Source: Methanoregula sp. (GTDB taxonomy: Archaea; Halobacteriota; Methanomicrobia; Methanomicrobiales; Methanospirillaceae). Taken from it: a stretch of DNA of 64,000 bases. A program made the translations under genes and the position numbers. The stretch is from NCBI GenBank assembly GCA_026625165.1, contig CP112999.1:1765288-1829287 (forward strand), written 5' to 3'. Below are positions 27,200-36,942 of the stretch, in pieces. The notes beneath the pieces were generated by a model. The model made no database searches. It worked only from the letters and a program-made list of their open reading frames with translations, and was not told where the DNA came from. Numbering within the stretch: the stretch's first letter is position 1; the number at the start of each line of letters is the position of its first letter.

Positions 27200-27300
27200 T
27201 ACCAGATCAACCAGACCCCTTTAATTCACAATAAATATCCCGTGGCAAGAAATAAGCCTGTTTGTTATGGCCTCGTCAGCCTGCAAACGGGATTTTTGCA

Positions 27301-27624
27301 TCAGCCTCGAGTTTCCTCGTACACCCAATCAAGATACGGGGTGTGACCAGCGATGACCGGAATGGCGATGATCTCCGGTATCTCGTACGGGTGCATCTCC
27401 CGTATCGCGGTGATGACTTTTTTTACTTTTTTCCGGGTCGTCTTCAGGATGAGAAGCTGCTCCAAGTCATCGCAGAATTCCCCCTTCCAATGGTAGAACG
27501 ACCGTACCGGAAGGGTGTTGATGCATGCAACGAGCCGTTTGTCAAGGAGAGCCCGTGCCATTTCTTCGGATTTTTCCTGCGGTACGGTTGAGAGGATCAT
27601 CACAATTTCCGGAGACGGACTCAT
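27301..27624 (-). CDS. cutA: Divalent-cation tolerance protein CutA1
   Basis: 107 aa from ATG 27624, with GGTGA RBS. Family core: 'VPQEKSEEMARALLDKRLVACINTLP' split over residues ~14-40, 'SFYHWKGEF' and 'HPYEIPEIIAIPV'. Trimeric ferredoxin-like fold; linked to Cu/metal tolerance in bacteria. It follows the ABC-permease stop... in gene order it lies 10 nt downstream of that permease, so it may belong to the exporter operon. Confidence 0.93.
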   Translation of the reverse strand: MSPSPEIVMILSTVPQEKSEEMARALLDKRLVACINTLPVRSFYHWKGEFCDDLEQLLILKTTRKKVKKVITAIREMHPYEIPEIIAIPVIAGHTPYLDWVYEETRG

Positions 27625-27634
27625 TGCCACTCAC

Positions 27635-29041
27635 CTAAAACCCTGGCTGGTCCCATGCTTCCCATTTCCTGTAGCTCCGTTTTACGAGTATCCAGGCCGG
27701 CAGGAAGAGGAGGACCGCCGCAAACACATAGTACGGGTTAATGAACGCAAGCGCGATCAGGATGCATATTGCCACGCCGACTGCAACAAGATAGAGCAAC
27801 AGGACTTTCGCGTCATATACGAGCACGCTCGGTGAGAGACCGGTGAGCCAGACGGTGACCGCAAGCGCATAAAATGATACCGCAAGGCACAGAACGAGCG
27901 CGGGGGCAAGGTACACCACCCCTCCGGACGCTACGCTGACAAAGACGATGAGTGCCGCAGGGATTACCTGAAGTACGGCAAAACTGCACATCTTGCTTTT
28001 CAGTAGCGAAGGGACATCAACCGGCAGACATGCGTACGAACTGAACGTATCAAACATGGTGAGCCAAGTATACATCGTCGAAGAGATCACTCCGGTAAGT
28101 ATCGCAAAGAGGAGGATGATATTGCCCGGAGGAAGAAACCGTGCAAGCACCGAAAGGAGAAACCAGAGGAGCCCCAGCGGGATAAGAAAGGAGAAGAGGG
28201 TCTGCCCGATGAAGCTGCCGCTGCGCAAAAGGTCGATTAAATCCTTGGCAGCAAGAGGGGGATAGGGAAAGAATGACAGTTTTTTGGTCAGCGGAACAAG
28301 CGTGTTTTTAAACCTCCTTGTTGCATCCGCACCTTCTGATGTGAAAAGGAGAACCGCGATTGCAGAAGGGATGATCACGACAGCGCACGCGGTAAGGAGG
28401 GTCATCCATGAGAACGCGTAAAAGAGCTGCAGCGGGGGGAAGAGTGCAGCCGGGCCGATGCCGGTATACAGGGAGAGAGCAGCCCACCCGATGACCATGA
28501 TTATAAGGAGAAAACCGAGCACCCGCTTCGACCGTGAATAGACCGTGGAGAGCAGGAAGATAAGGGCAAGACCGGTAAGAAATGCAAGGGTGAGTGTGAG
28601 GAGGAGGAGAAGGGGAAGAGAGAGGGGGACTGCAATGAACGGAGACGCGAGGGCAAAACCGGCAACAACCGGCAAGACCCACAGGATCAGGTAATAAACG
28701 GTGTCTTTCACAACAAAGGTGCAGAAGATTTCCTGTTCGGAGATGGGCAGACTTCTTGCAGAGTACGAGAGCAGGCTTGCCTGCCCGAACCGACGGTTCA
28801 TCACCTCCATACCGAGAAGCCCGAATCCCCCGACCATAATACCGAGCAGAAGGAACATGGCGTGGATGATAATCGCAAGATAACCCGGCGGGACAACTGC
28901 CCGGAAGAGAGGAAGAAGAAAAGAGCCCATAAATGCAATCCCAAAGATCATCACCGGAAAGAGTGCAAAAGAGAGGCTCCCGAACATCGTGGAATGAACC
29001 CGCCATTCCTCCTTCATCATATTCGTGAAGAGCTTAAACAT
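27635..29041 (-). CDS. ABC-2-type exporter permease
   Basis: 468 aa from ATG 29041 (GGATGG RBS), overlapping the ATPase gene by 8 nt. About 12 hydrophobic segments with short loops, poorly conserved in sequence. Together with the upstream ATPase it forms an ABC-2 transporter; substrate unknown (small molecules, lipids or peptides are possible). Confidence 0.75.
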   Translation of the reverse strand: MFKLFTNMMKEEWRVHSTMFGSLSFALFPVMIFGIAFMGSFLLPLFRAVVPPGYLAIIIHAMFLLLGIMVGGFGLLGMEVMNRRFGQASLLSYSARSLPISEQEIFCTFVVKDTVYYLILWVLPVVAGFALASPFIAVPLSLPLLLLLTLTLAFLTGLALIFLLSTVYSRSKRVLGFLLIIMVIGWAALSLYTGIGPAALFPPLQLFYAFSWMTLLTACAVVIIPSAIAVLLFTSEGADATRRFKNTLVPLTKKLSFFPYPPLAAKDLIDLLRSGSFIGQTLFSFLIPLGLLWFLLSVLARFLPPGNIILLFAILTGVISSTMYTWLTMFDTFSSYACLPVDVPSLLKSKMCSFAVLQVIPAALIVFVSVASGGVVYLAPALVLCLAVSFYALAVTVWLTGLSPSVLVYDAKVLLLYLVAVGVAICILIALAFINPYYVFAAVLLFLPAWILVKRSYRKWEAWDQPGF

Positions 29042-29777
29042 GACCATCCTTCTCCACGAGCGACAGGAAGAAGTCGTCAAGGTGCTGATTTCTCTCTTTT
29101 AATTCCGCAACAGTGCCGGAATGGAGAAGTTTCCCCTTGTGCAGGATCGCGAACCCGGAACAGATCTCTTCTGCGATCTCGAGGATGTGCGTTGAGATGA
29201 AGATTGTATTTCCCTTCCTGACATAGTCTGTAAGATACTCCTTGACCTTGTGCTGCATGATCGGGTCGAAATTAATAAGCGGCTCATCGATCAGCGCCAG
29301 CACCGGTTCGTGGAGAAACGCCTGGGTAAACATCAGTTTCTGGCGGGTACCGCGGGACAGGTCCTTACAGAGAACGTCCCTTTTATCACCGAAATCCAAA
29401 AAGTCAAACCACCAGTTCGCCTTCTTCTGAACATCCGGAATCCCGCGCACCTCTCCGACAAAATCCAGGTACTCGACGGAGGTCAAAAAACTAGGGGGGG
29501 TCTCCTGTTCGGGGATGATACCGACATGTTCCCGCACGCCAACAGGGTCTTGTACCACATCAATTCCGATTACCCTAGCCGAGCCGCTGGTGGGACGGAT
29601 CTGCCCGGTCAGCATCTTGATCATCGTCGTCTTCCCCGACCCGTTGGGCCCGAGCAGGCCAAAGAGTTCTCCTTTTCCAACGGAGAGCGATATGGTATCG
29701 ACTGCGGTCACATCACCGAACTGTTTGACAAGTCCTCTTGCCTCGATAATGCTCTCTGTTTTCTCCATAACGCTCAT
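29034..29777 (-). CDS. ABC transporter ATP-binding protein
   Basis: 247 aa. Walker A 'GPNGSGKTT' (~39-47), signature 'LSRGTRQKL' (an ABC-2 style LSxGxxQ), Walker B 'ALIDEP' and H-loop 'STHILEIAE'. It powers the permease encoded immediately downstream. ATGs at 29777 and 29768 are both possible starts. Confidence 0.9.
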   Translation of the reverse strand: MSVMEKTESIIEARGLVKQFGDVTAVDTISLSVGKGELFGLLGPNGSGKTTMIKMLTGQIRPTSGSARVIGIDVVQDPVGVREHVGIIPEQETPPSFLTSVEYLDFVGEVRGIPDVQKKANWWFDFLDFGDKRDVLCKDLSRGTRQKLMFTQAFLHEPVLALIDEPLINFDPIMQHKVKEYLTDYVRKGNTIFISTHILEIAEEICSGFAILHKGKLLHSGTVAELKERNQHLDDFFLSLVEKDGHV

Positions 29778-29909
29778 ATTATTACTCTTTGCTAATAAGC
29801 GTATGACCTGCTCAACGATACACGTCTCACTACGTGAAAATCACTACGAAATTCCCGATACCAAAGATCGGTAAATACTAGAGAATTCAGCGCACATGAT
29901 TTACTATCT

Positions 29910-31058
29910 ATGTATGCAGCACGCATGAACAATCTCCCGCCGTACCTTTTTGCACGGATCGACGAGATGAAGCTTGAGCAGCAGAAAAAAGGCACCGATA
30001 TCATCGACCTCGGGGTGGGAGACCCGGACCTCCCTACTCCTGACCATATCGTCGCCTCTCTCTGCAAAGCGGCTCATGACCCGGACAACCACCATTATCC
30101 ATCCTATGCCGGCATGCCCGCGTACCGGAGCGCGGTTGCAGCCTGGTATAAAAAAAGGTTCGGCGTCGGGCTTGATGCAGGAAAAGAAGTCGTCGCTCTC
30201 ATGGGTTCAAAGGACGGGATTGCCCATATCGCCGAGGCGTTTGTGAATCCCGGTGACTATGTCCTCTCCCCGAGCCCTGGATACCCGGTCTACCGGACCG
30301 GTACCCTCTTTGCGGAAGGGAGGGTGCATGAGATGCCGCTTGTCAAAAAGAATGGCTTTGTGCCAGTCCTTGATGAAATCCCGGAAAAAGTTGCAAAAGC
30401 GAGTAAACTCATGTTCATCAATTACCCGAACAACCCGACCGCAGCGGTCGCACCGGCAGGGTTCTATAAAGAGGTCGTGGACTTTGCCCGTGACCACAAC
30501 ATTGTAGTCGTTTCGGACAATGCATACTCCGAGATTGCGTACGATGGCTACCGGGCTCCTTCGTTTCTGGAGACAAAAGGGGCGATGGAAGTCGGCATTG
30601 AGATGCACTCGCTCTCAAAGACCTATAACATGACCGGCTGGCGGATCGGGATGGCGGTTGGCAATGCGGATATCCTGTCCGGGCTCGGGCGGGTCAAGAC
30701 CAACGTGGACTCCGGGGTCTTCAACGCGGTGCAGCATGCGGCAATCACAGCCCTCTCCGGCCCGCAGGACTGTGTAAAGATGGCGTGCGATGTCTACCAG
30801 GAGCGCCGGGACGTAATGATCGCCGGGCTGCGTAGCCTTGGCTTTGATATTCCGGCACCGAAGGCGACGTTCTATATCTGGCTGCCGGTAAATGACTGCA
30901 TGGCATTTGTGGCAAAACTCCTTACCGAGGCAGGAATTGTGGCAACACCAGGTGTCGGATTCGGTTCAAGTGGCGAGGGGTATGTGCGGTTTGCGATTAC
31001 GCGCCCGGTAGGGCGGATCAATGAGGCGATTGAGCGGATGAGGAGGCTTTCCCTTTGA
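29910..31058 (+). CDS. dapL: LL-diaminopimelate aminotransferase
   Basis: 382 aa. Class I/II PLP aminotransferase: PLP Lys in 'SLSKTYNMTGWRIG', 'NYPNNPTAA', 'GSKDGIAHIAEAF'. The DapL type converts tetrahydrodipicolinate directly to LL-diaminopimelate, and lysA follows with overlapping stop and start, which supports the lysine-pathway assignment. A generic AlaT-type enzyme is the alternative. Confidence 0.85.
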   Translation: MYAARMNNLPPYLFARIDEMKLEQQKKGTDIIDLGVGDPDLPTPDHIVASLCKAAHDPDNHHYPSYAGMPAYRSAVAAWYKKRFGVGLDAGKEVVALMGSKDGIAHIAEAFVNPGDYVLSPSPGYPVYRTGTLFAEGRVHEMPLVKKNGFVPVLDEIPEKVAKASKLMFINYPNNPTAAVAPAGFYKEVVDFARDHNIVVVSDNAYSEIAYDGYRAPSFLETKGAMEVGIEMHSLSKTYNMTGWRIGMAVGNADILSGLGRVKTNVDSGVFNAVQHAAITALSGPQDCVKMACDVYQERRDVMIAGLRSLGFDIPAPKATFYIWLPVNDCMAFVAKLLTEAGIVATPGVGFGSSGEGYVRFAITRPVGRINEAIERMRRLSL

Positions 31059-32347
31059 AACTACCCCCCCACCTCATGATACAAAAAGGTCATCTTTGCA
31101 TCAGCGGGCAGGACTGCGTTGCACTTGCGGAGAAATATGGGACACCTCTGTATGTTACAAGCGAAGACCGGATTTGCGAACAGTTCGAAAACTACAGGAA
31201 AGCACTAACGGCCCGGTACCCGAAAGTGCAGGTCCTCTTTGCGGCAAAGGCAAACGGCAACCTCGCTGTGATAAGGGCACTTGCACAGCTGGGCGCCGGG
31301 GCTGATGTCTTCTCATCAGGCGAACTCCGCCTCGCGCTTGATGCCGGCATGAGCCCGGAAAAACTGCTTTTTAACGGCAGCTCAAAGACGCCCGAGGATC
31401 TTGCTCTCGCGGTGGAAAAGGGCGTAAGAGTCTCGGCGGACTCGCTCGATGAGCTCCACCAGCTCGATGCAGCAGCAAAAGCAGCGGGGAAGGTTGCGAA
31501 GATCGCGTTCCGCGTGAACCCGGCGCTCGAAGTGCCAACGCACCCGAAGATTGCCACCGGGCTTGCAACAAGCAAGTTCGGCATTCCCCATAAAGAGATC
31601 CCAACGGCGTACCGTGAGGCGCTTACATGCAAAAACATAAAACCAGTCGGGCTTCACTGCCACATCGGCTCGCAGATCCTTGATGTGGAACCGTTCGCCC
31701 GGGCTGCGGAAGTGATGGTGCGTATCGCCAGGGAACTGACAGACATGGGCGTGCAGCTCGAGTTCATCGATCTCGGCGGCGGGCTTGGCATTCCCTATCA
31801 CCACGACACAGATCCTGCACCGACTCCGGAGGATTATTCTGCAAAGGTTGTCCCTGTCTTCAGGGAGGGGGTCGAAGCATGCGGGATCAGTCCTGAACTC
31901 TGGGTCGAGCCCGGGCGCTCGCTTGTTGCCGATTCCACCGTGCTCCTCACAAGGGTCAACTCAACAAAGAACGCTCACAAGAGGTTTGCCAACGTGGACG
32001 CGGGTTTCAACCTGCTCATACGTCCAGCGATGTACGATGCATACCATGAAGTGATAGTCGCAAACAGGGCAGATGCCCCCCTGTCGACAGAATACACCGT
32101 CACTGGTCCGATCTGCGAGACCGGGGACATCCTCGCACCGGACCGCAGGCTCCCCCCGGTTGCAGCCGGCGATCTCATCGCAGTGCTCGACGCGGGGGCA
32201 TACGGGTTTGCAATGTCGTCCCAGTATAACTGCCGGCCACGCTGTCCAGAGGTGCTTATTCAGGGGACGCGTGCAGCTTTGATGCGGAGGGGCGAGACCA
32301 TCAGCGACATCACTGCCGCCATGGAACTCCCTCCCTGGCAAAAATAG
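31055..32347 (+). CDS. lysA: Diaminopimelate decarboxylase
   Basis: 430 aa from a TTG start at 31055, supported by the SD AGGAGG at 31041-31046 and the overlap with the dapL stop (TTTGA); ATG 31076 is the alternative. PLP-barrel decarboxylase: 'VLFAAKANGNLAVI' (PLP Lys), 'HCHIGSQI', 'EPGRSLVADS' and 'YCRP..' region replaced by 'YNCRPRCPEVL'. It makes lysine from meso-diaminopimelate. Confidence 0.93.
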   Translation: MKLPPHLMIQKGHLCISGQDCVALAEKYGTPLYVTSEDRICEQFENYRKALTARYPKVQVLFAAKANGNLAVIRALAQLGAGADVFSSGELRLALDAGMSPEKLLFNGSSKTPEDLALAVEKGVRVSADSLDELHQLDAAAKAAGKVAKIAFRVNPALEVPTHPKIATGLATSKFGIPHKEIPTAYREALTCKNIKPVGLHCHIGSQILDVEPFARAAEVMVRIARELTDMGVQLEFIDLGGGLGIPYHHDTDPAPTPEDYSAKVVPVFREGVEACGISPELWVEPGRSLVADSTVLLTRVNSTKNAHKRFANVDAGFNLLIRPAMYDAYHEVIVANRADAPLSTEYTVTGPICETGDILAPDRRLPPVAAGDLIAVLDAGAYGFAMSSQYNCRPRCPEVLIQGTRAALMRRGETISDITAAMELPPWQK

Positions 32348-32363
32348 CAGGAGGTTTTGGCCC

Positions 32364-33659
32364 GTGCTCTTCCATTATGCTCTGGTCGATGACCTGATCA
32401 CCCGGGAAGAGTTTGAAGAAAGGGTTGGGACAAAGATCGATTCATGCGGGGACCTTGTAGACGAGTCAACCGCCGCGATGCTTGTCGTAGGGGAACTGGG
32501 CAGGGCGCACGTCAAAATCCAGGGGCTGTCTGGTAGATCCAGCCTCTTTTCTTTTTTTGCAAAAGTCATTGATAAAACAGAACTGAGGGTGTTCGATCGC
32601 CCAGATGGCGAGAAAGGCGCTGTCGCAACTCTGCTGTTGGGAGACGAGACCGGGACCGTTCGGGTTGTACTGTGGGATGAACGGGCCGGGGCAGTTGAGG
32701 AGATAGCAAAGGGGGATGTTCTGGAGGTCATCGGGCGTCACTCGGGTAAAAGTGCAAAAGAGATCTATGCACTTGCGCTGCGCAAAGCAAGCTGCACAAT
32801 AGAATGCAATGTACCGGAAGACAGTGCTGAAAGCCTGAGGGCGGAACCCGTTGACCTCGACGTGCTTCTCATTGATCTTGAAGAGCCCCGTCCGTTTACC
32901 CGGAAGGATGGTACGGGCGGAGAGATGGTGGAAGCGGTGATCGGGGATGCACATGGCACAGCCCGCCTTGTCGCGTGGACTCCGGAGGTACTTGCAGGCA
33001 TCCTCCCGGGAGCCTCCATTCACATTACGGGTGCAAAACCGAACATGCGGGGAGAGGGGCGGGCGTACAGTATAGATGACAAAAGCACTGTGGCAGTCAC
33101 GGATGCGCAGGTGTCCACCCCGCTCACCCCAATCGGCTCTGTGGGCGATCGGGGCACCTATTCTGTGCAGGGGGACGTAAAACGGGTACAGGAACCGCGT
33201 GCGTTCAAAACCCGTGACGGAAGGGCATCATGGGTCAGGAATATTATCATAACTGACGGCAGGGATGATATCAACGTCGTATTATGGGGGGAGAAGGCGC
33301 TGCTCCCAATAACTCCCGGCACCCTGATCGAGATTTATTATTCGAAAGCGAAACCCGGAAGGTTCCATGACATAGAGCTGGGGGTTGGCCGGGGCAGTGC
33401 CATCAGGATTCCGGAGATGCAGTCCGGTGAGATTGTTTTTGAAGGGACGGTAATTATCAGCAACGGGAATACCTTTATTGACAACGGGCGGGTGCGATAT
33501 CTTGTTGAAGGGTGCGATCTCCCCCGTTGGCACGAGGTGCGGGTGAATGGGATGATGTCAGGGAACAGGATCAAGCCGGGTAATTTTGAACCCCTGACCG
33601 TTTCTCCAGAAGAGGTCAGGAAAAAAGCAAAAGACCTGCAGGATATGCTGGTCCGATAA
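32364..33659 (+). CDS. RPA-like single-stranded DNA-binding protein with repeated OB folds
   Basis: 431 aa from GTG 32364; SD AGGAGG lies 9 nt upstream. At least three OB-fold blocks: ~65-145 ('TLLLGDETGTVRVVLWD'), ~165-255 ('AVIGDAHGTARLVAWTPE') and ~270-345 ('NIIITDGRDDINVVLWGEKA'), with a partial fourth near the C-terminus ('EIVFEGTVIISNGNTF'). No zinc knuckle. It coats single-stranded DNA in replication and repair; radA follows closely on the same strand. Confidence 0.85.
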   Translation: MLFHYALVDDLITREEFEERVGTKIDSCGDLVDESTAAMLVVGELGRAHVKIQGLSGRSSLFSFFAKVIDKTELRVFDRPDGEKGAVATLLLGDETGTVRVVLWDERAGAVEEIAKGDVLEVIGRHSGKSAKEIYALALRKASCTIECNVPEDSAESLRAEPVDLDVLLIDLEEPRPFTRKDGTGGEMVEAVIGDAHGTARLVAWTPEVLAGILPGASIHITGAKPNMRGEGRAYSIDDKSTVAVTDAQVSTPLTPIGSVGDRGTYSVQGDVKRVQEPRAFKTRDGRASWVRNIIITDGRDDINVVLWGEKALLPITPGTLIEIYYSKAKPGRFHDIELGVGRGSAIRIPEMQSGEIVFEGTVIISNGNTFIDNGRVRYLVEGCDLPRWHEVRVNGMMSGNRIKPGNFEPLTVSPEEVRKKAKDLQDMLVR

Positions 33660-33745
33660 CACGAATTCACTTTCACGCTGCGCACTCCGAGAGCATATAT
33701 GTATGGATTTAAAATGTTCTTGTGCCACAGGAGATGTTACACAAC

Positions 33746-34720
33746 ATGGCTGAAAAACCAAAAGAGATTGAGGACTTACCGGGTGTAGGCCCGAGTACGG
33801 CAGAAAAACTCCGCGAAGCCGGATATCTCACCATTGAGAGCGTTGCGACAACTTCACCGGCAGAGCTTGCCGAGATCACCGAGATCTCCGAAGCAACCGC
33901 AAAAAAGATCATCAAGGCAGCCCGCGAAAAGGCTGACCTTGACGGGTTCAAGACCGGAAAGGACATCTTTGAACAGAGAAAGGATGTACGGAAAATCTCG
34001 TTCCGCGTCCCCGAACTGGATACGCTGATGGGAGGCGGGCTGGAGACTCAGGCAATTACCGAGATGTACGGTGAGTTTGGTTCGGGTAAGAGTCAGATCG
34101 TCCACCAGATGGCAGTCAATGTCCAGCTTCCGGAAGATGATGGCGGGTTGAACGGGAGTGTCATCTACATCGATACTGAGAACACGTTCCGGCCGGAGCG
34201 AATCGAACAGATGGTCAACGGGCTTGGGATTGACGGGCTTGATGCCCAGGATTTTTTAAACAATATTCACATCGCCCGCGCACATACCTCAGACCACCAG
34301 ATGCTTCTCGTGGATAATTCACGAGAACTTGCGAACGAACTCAAGGACAGCGATAAACCGTTCAAGCTCTTCATCATCGACTCGCTTACTGCCCATTTCA
34401 GGGCGGAATATGCCGGACGGGGCACGCTTGCGACACGCCAGCAGAAGCTGAACCGTCACATGCACGAGCTCTTCAAGCTCATTGATGAGCATAATGCGGT
34501 TGCGCTTGTAACCAACCAGGTGATGTCCAACCCTGCGGTCTTTTTCGGAGACCCGACAAAACCCATCGGCGGCAACATTGTCGGGCACACCGCAACGTTC
34601 CGGATCTACCTGCGCAAGAGTAAAGGCGGCAAACGCATTGCACGCCTTGTTGACAGCCCGAATCTCCCGGAGGGGGAGGCGCCGTTTATCGTTGAAGAGG
34701 CAGGTCTCAAGCCTTGTTAA
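33746..34720 (+). CDS. radA: RadA recombinase
   Basis: 324 aa from ATG 33746 (upstream GTG/ATG at 33722/33734 possible). N-terminal helix-hairpin-helix DNA-binding region ('[17 protein letters not shown]'), Walker A 'GEFGSGKSQ', Walker B '[11 protein letters not shown]', L2-type loop '[21 protein letters not shown]' in pieces. It forms filaments on single-stranded DNA and performs strand exchange. No intein. TATA-like 'TTTAAAA' sits ~35 nt upstream. It overlaps the next gene by 7 nt. Confidence 0.97.
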   Translation: MAEKPKEIEDLPGVGPSTAEKLREAGYLTIESVATTSPAELAEITEISEATAKKIIKAAREKADLDGFKTGKDIFEQRKDVRKISFRVPELDTLMGGGLETQAITEMYGEFGSGKSQIVHQMAVNVQLPEDDGGLNGSVIYIDTENTFRPERIEQMVNGLGIDGLDAQDFLNNIHIARAHTSDHQMLLVDNSRELANELKDSDKPFKLFIIDSLTAHFRAEYAGRGTLATRQQKLNRHMHELFKLIDEHNAVALVTNQVMSNPAVFFGDPTKPIGGNIVGHTATFRIYLRKSKGGKRIARLVDSPNLPEGEAPFIVEEAGLKPC

Positions 34721-35412
34721 AAGCACTCCTGACCGATATTGACGGGACGATCACCGATCCGTCCCGCCGCATCCACACCGCTGCAATTACTGCAATCCGT
34801 TTATTGCAGGACAACGGCGTAGAGGTTGTGTTTGCGAGCGGGAATACAGCATGTTTCATGGATGCGGTCTGTAAAATGACGGGTACCCGCGGGACATTCA
34901 TTGCGGAGAACGGGGGGGTGTTCCGTATCGGGTATAACGGCCACCTGCACATTAAAGGGGATCAGGCAGTCTGCAAGCAGGCGCTGGGGTTGGTGCAAAC
35001 CCATTATCTTAAAAAAGGGATAGAGCTGGATCTATACAGCCCCACCTACCGGTTTGCAGATCTCGCGTTTGCCCGGACAGTTCCGGTTAAAGAGGTGGAA
35101 AAAATTGTCGCAGGCCTGCCAGTCCGGGTGATCGACACCGGCTACGCAATTCATCTGCAGGCACATGGGACAGATAAAGGATCTGCTCTCGGAGCACTCG
35201 CACAGGAGATGAATCTTCAGGCATCTGATTTCCTTGCCATCGGAGACTCGGTCAACGATGTTTCAATGTTGAGAAAGGCAGGAACCGGAATTGCGGTTGC
35301 AAACGCCCATCCGGACACAAAGGCGGCAGCAGCATTTGTGACAAAAAAAGAATATGGCGACGGATTTGTTGAAGCAGTTGAAAAATATTTTTCTTATCTC
35401 CGTCCAAGGTAG
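34714..35412 (+). CDS. pgp: Archaeal phosphoglycolate phosphatase
   Basis: 232 aa from a TTG start overlapping the radA stop (TTGTTAA). HAD-family motifs: I 'TDIDGTITD', II 'VFASGNT', III 'DKGSALGAL', IV '[12 protein letters not shown]'. Removes phosphate from 2-phosphoglycolate, a waste product of DNA repair or oxygenation; adjacency to radA fits salvage of repair products (inference). Confidence 0.9.
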   Translation: MLKALLTDIDGTITDPSRRIHTAAITAIRLLQDNGVEVVFASGNTACFMDAVCKMTGTRGTFIAENGGVFRIGYNGHLHIKGDQAVCKQALGLVQTHYLKKGIELDLYSPTYRFADLAFARTVPVKEVEKIVAGLPVRVIDTGYAIHLQAHGTDKGSALGALAQEMNLQASDFLAIGDSVNDVSMLRKAGTGIAVANAHPDTKAAAAFVTKKEYGDGFVEAVEKYFSYLRPR

Positions 35413-35648
35413 CGGTCAACGACGATATAGTCCTTGATGTCCTTGACTGCCTCAAACGGGAATTTCAGGATCTTGTCATCCTCCATCTCATAATTTGTTG
35501 TGTCAAATGTCTGGTCAGGATGGATGAGCAATTCAATGACCTGCCCGGAATCAAAATCGACCCTGATATTCTTGAGGGTTCCGATGAGCTTCCCGTCATT
35601 GGTCATAACCTTTTTTCGTGAGAGACTGCGGGCAAATACGCGTGTCAT
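35394..35648 (-). CDS. PRC-barrel domain protein
   Basis: 84 aa: 'ARSLSRKKVMTNDGKLIG' then 'VIELLIHPD' and 'FPFEAVKDIKDYIVVD', the PRC-barrel pattern of small archaeal RNA- or cell-division-associated proteins. It overlaps the convergent pgp gene by 19 nt. A strong TATA box sits ~26 nt upstream, so the mRNA is probably leaderless. Confidence 0.85.
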   Translation of the reverse strand: MTRVFARSLSRKKVMTNDGKLIGTLKNIRVDFDSGQVIELLIHPDQTFDTTNYEMEDDKILKFPFEAVKDIKDYIVVDRYLGRR

Positions 35649-35663
35649 AAAAAAATTGACGAC

Positions 35664-35680
35664 GTATAAATATATAAAGT
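35664..35680 (-). promoter_or_regulatory. TATA box of the PRC-barrel gene
   Basis: Minus strand TTTATATATTTATAC, centred ~26 nt before the ATG. That is the TATA-to-start-site distance, so the transcript likely starts at or near the ATG. Confidence 0.55.
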
Positions 35681-35744
35681 GTTCCTAAAAAGGGATTATT
35701 TCGGGCTTTTTCTGAATTTTTCAGGGATTACGGAGGCTTATTCG

Positions 35745-35954
35745 TTATTTGAACATTTCAGCTGCTATTATAACATCAGAACCTCTCACGGTCTTTCTGC
35801 CTGCATGATCTGACATCTTTTTTGCCTCTTTTGCAAGAAACACGCCGTATTCCTCCATAAGGTTGGCAAGTGTTGCTGTTGCATCGGCGCTGACACGCCC
35901 GGCACCAGCTTTTTTCATGATCCGTTCAACAGCGGATTGGGATAATTCAGTCAT
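35745..35954 (-). CDS. Archaeal histone
   Basis: 69 aa, the single histone fold of HMfA/HMfB type. Recognised from 'AVERIMKKAGAGRVSADA', the long central helix 'TLANLMEEYGVFLAKEAKKM' and 'HAGRKTVRGSDVIIAAE'. It wraps DNA as dimers/tetramers and in Methanomicrobiales is a main chromatin protein. Confidence 0.96.
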   Translation of the reverse strand: MTELSQSAVERIMKKAGAGRVSADATATLANLMEEYGVFLAKEAKKMSDHAGRKTVRGSDVIIAAEMFK

Positions 35955-36017
35955 TTTAATTGCGTCCCCTTCTTTGGTTCACTTCTCATGGTATAAAAAT
36001 ATGTCACAACCCGTTCT

Positions 36018-36896
36018 TTATACCGATGGGAAAACCCTGATGATATCGGACTTGGTAAGGATCCCCACGGGTTTTCCGTCCTCAACCACAATGAGCCGGC
36101 CGATCTCCCGTTCCTTGAACTTCCGCACCACCTCAAATAGTTTTGTACTGGACGGGACTTCAACAACATCCGTAGTCATTACGGCAGATACCTTGCTTGT
36201 CATCGGCAGCTCGTTTCCAATCGCCTTGGTGATATCGCTCATGGTGATGATACCCCGTAGATTTCCCCGATCGATGACTGGCGCCCCGTGGATATGACAG
36301 TTATTAAATAGAGCCACCGCATCACGGATGGTGTCAGAGCTCTGCAGGGTTTTTAATGGCGAACTCATGTAATATTTTATTGCCTTTTTCGGGAGGGAGA
36401 CCATCTCTGACGTGGAGATCAATAAAGACTGTTCCGCTTCATCCTTTCCAAACACCTCTCCCTTGATGACCAGCTTGTTTACCGGTGTCGGGCCAATGGC
36501 AATCTGGTCGCCAATCTCAAAAAATTTGGCGCTTCCGACCAGTTTGATGACCGCATGGCAGATATCGGGATGACAGAGGGTGGTGAAATCGATCTCCGTT
36601 ACACTTGCCCCTTTTACGACTTCCCCGTTCCGGCTGATGCTGACTTCATAGTCACCCGCGGCATTACTCAGGTTGAGCGCTTTGTAGGCAAGGGCGGTGG
36701 GTATGTACCCGCCTTTGGGGCCGGGCACGCCATCGACAAGCCCGATTGTTTTTAATGCCTGCATCTGGTTGCGGACAGTGCCGGGGTTCCGCCGGATCAC
36801 ATCCGCGATCTCCTCCCCCTTGATCGAATGGGAGTGCTGGTAATAAAGCGTGATGAGAGTGATGAGGATATCTTTCTGGATAAGGGATAAGTCCAT
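36018..36896 (-). CDS. Winged-helix protein with two C-terminal CBS domains
   Basis: 292 aa from ATG 36896. N-terminal wHTH (~1-65: 'IADVIRRNPGTVRNQMQAL') followed by a linker domain and two CBS domains from ~175: 'VNNCHIHGAPVIDRGNLRGI'-like and 'REIGRLIVVEDGKPVGILTK'. Probably a DNA-binding regulator whose CBS pair senses adenosyl nucleotides (inference). Divergent from the NOG1-like GTPase, with a shared AT-rich promoter region. Confidence 0.85.
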   Translation of the reverse strand: MDLSLIQKDILITLITLYYQHSHSIKGEEIADVIRRNPGTVRNQMQALKTIGLVDGVPGPKGGYIPTALAYKALNLSNAAGDYEVSISRNGEVVKGASVTEIDFTTLCHPDICHAVIKLVGSAKFFEIGDQIAIGPTPVNKLVIKGEVFGKDEAEQSLLISTSEMVSLPKKAIKYYMSSPLKTLQSSDTIRDAVALFNNCHIHGAPVIDRGNLRGIITMSDITKAIGNELPMTSKVSAVMTTDVVEVPSSTKLFEVVRKFKEREIGRLIVVEDGKPVGILTKSDIIRVFPSV

Positions 36897-36942
36897 AACG
36901 ATAAACCGTATAACGTTCCATAAATATATAGGTTGAAGATGC
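36897..36942. promoter_or_regulatory. Shared divergent promoter region
   Basis: 46 bp between divergent start codons contains CATAAATATATAGG (about 36919-36932), which is TATA-like on both strands, and 'CCGTATAACG'. It must serve both the CBS gene and the GTPase gene. Confidence 0.45.
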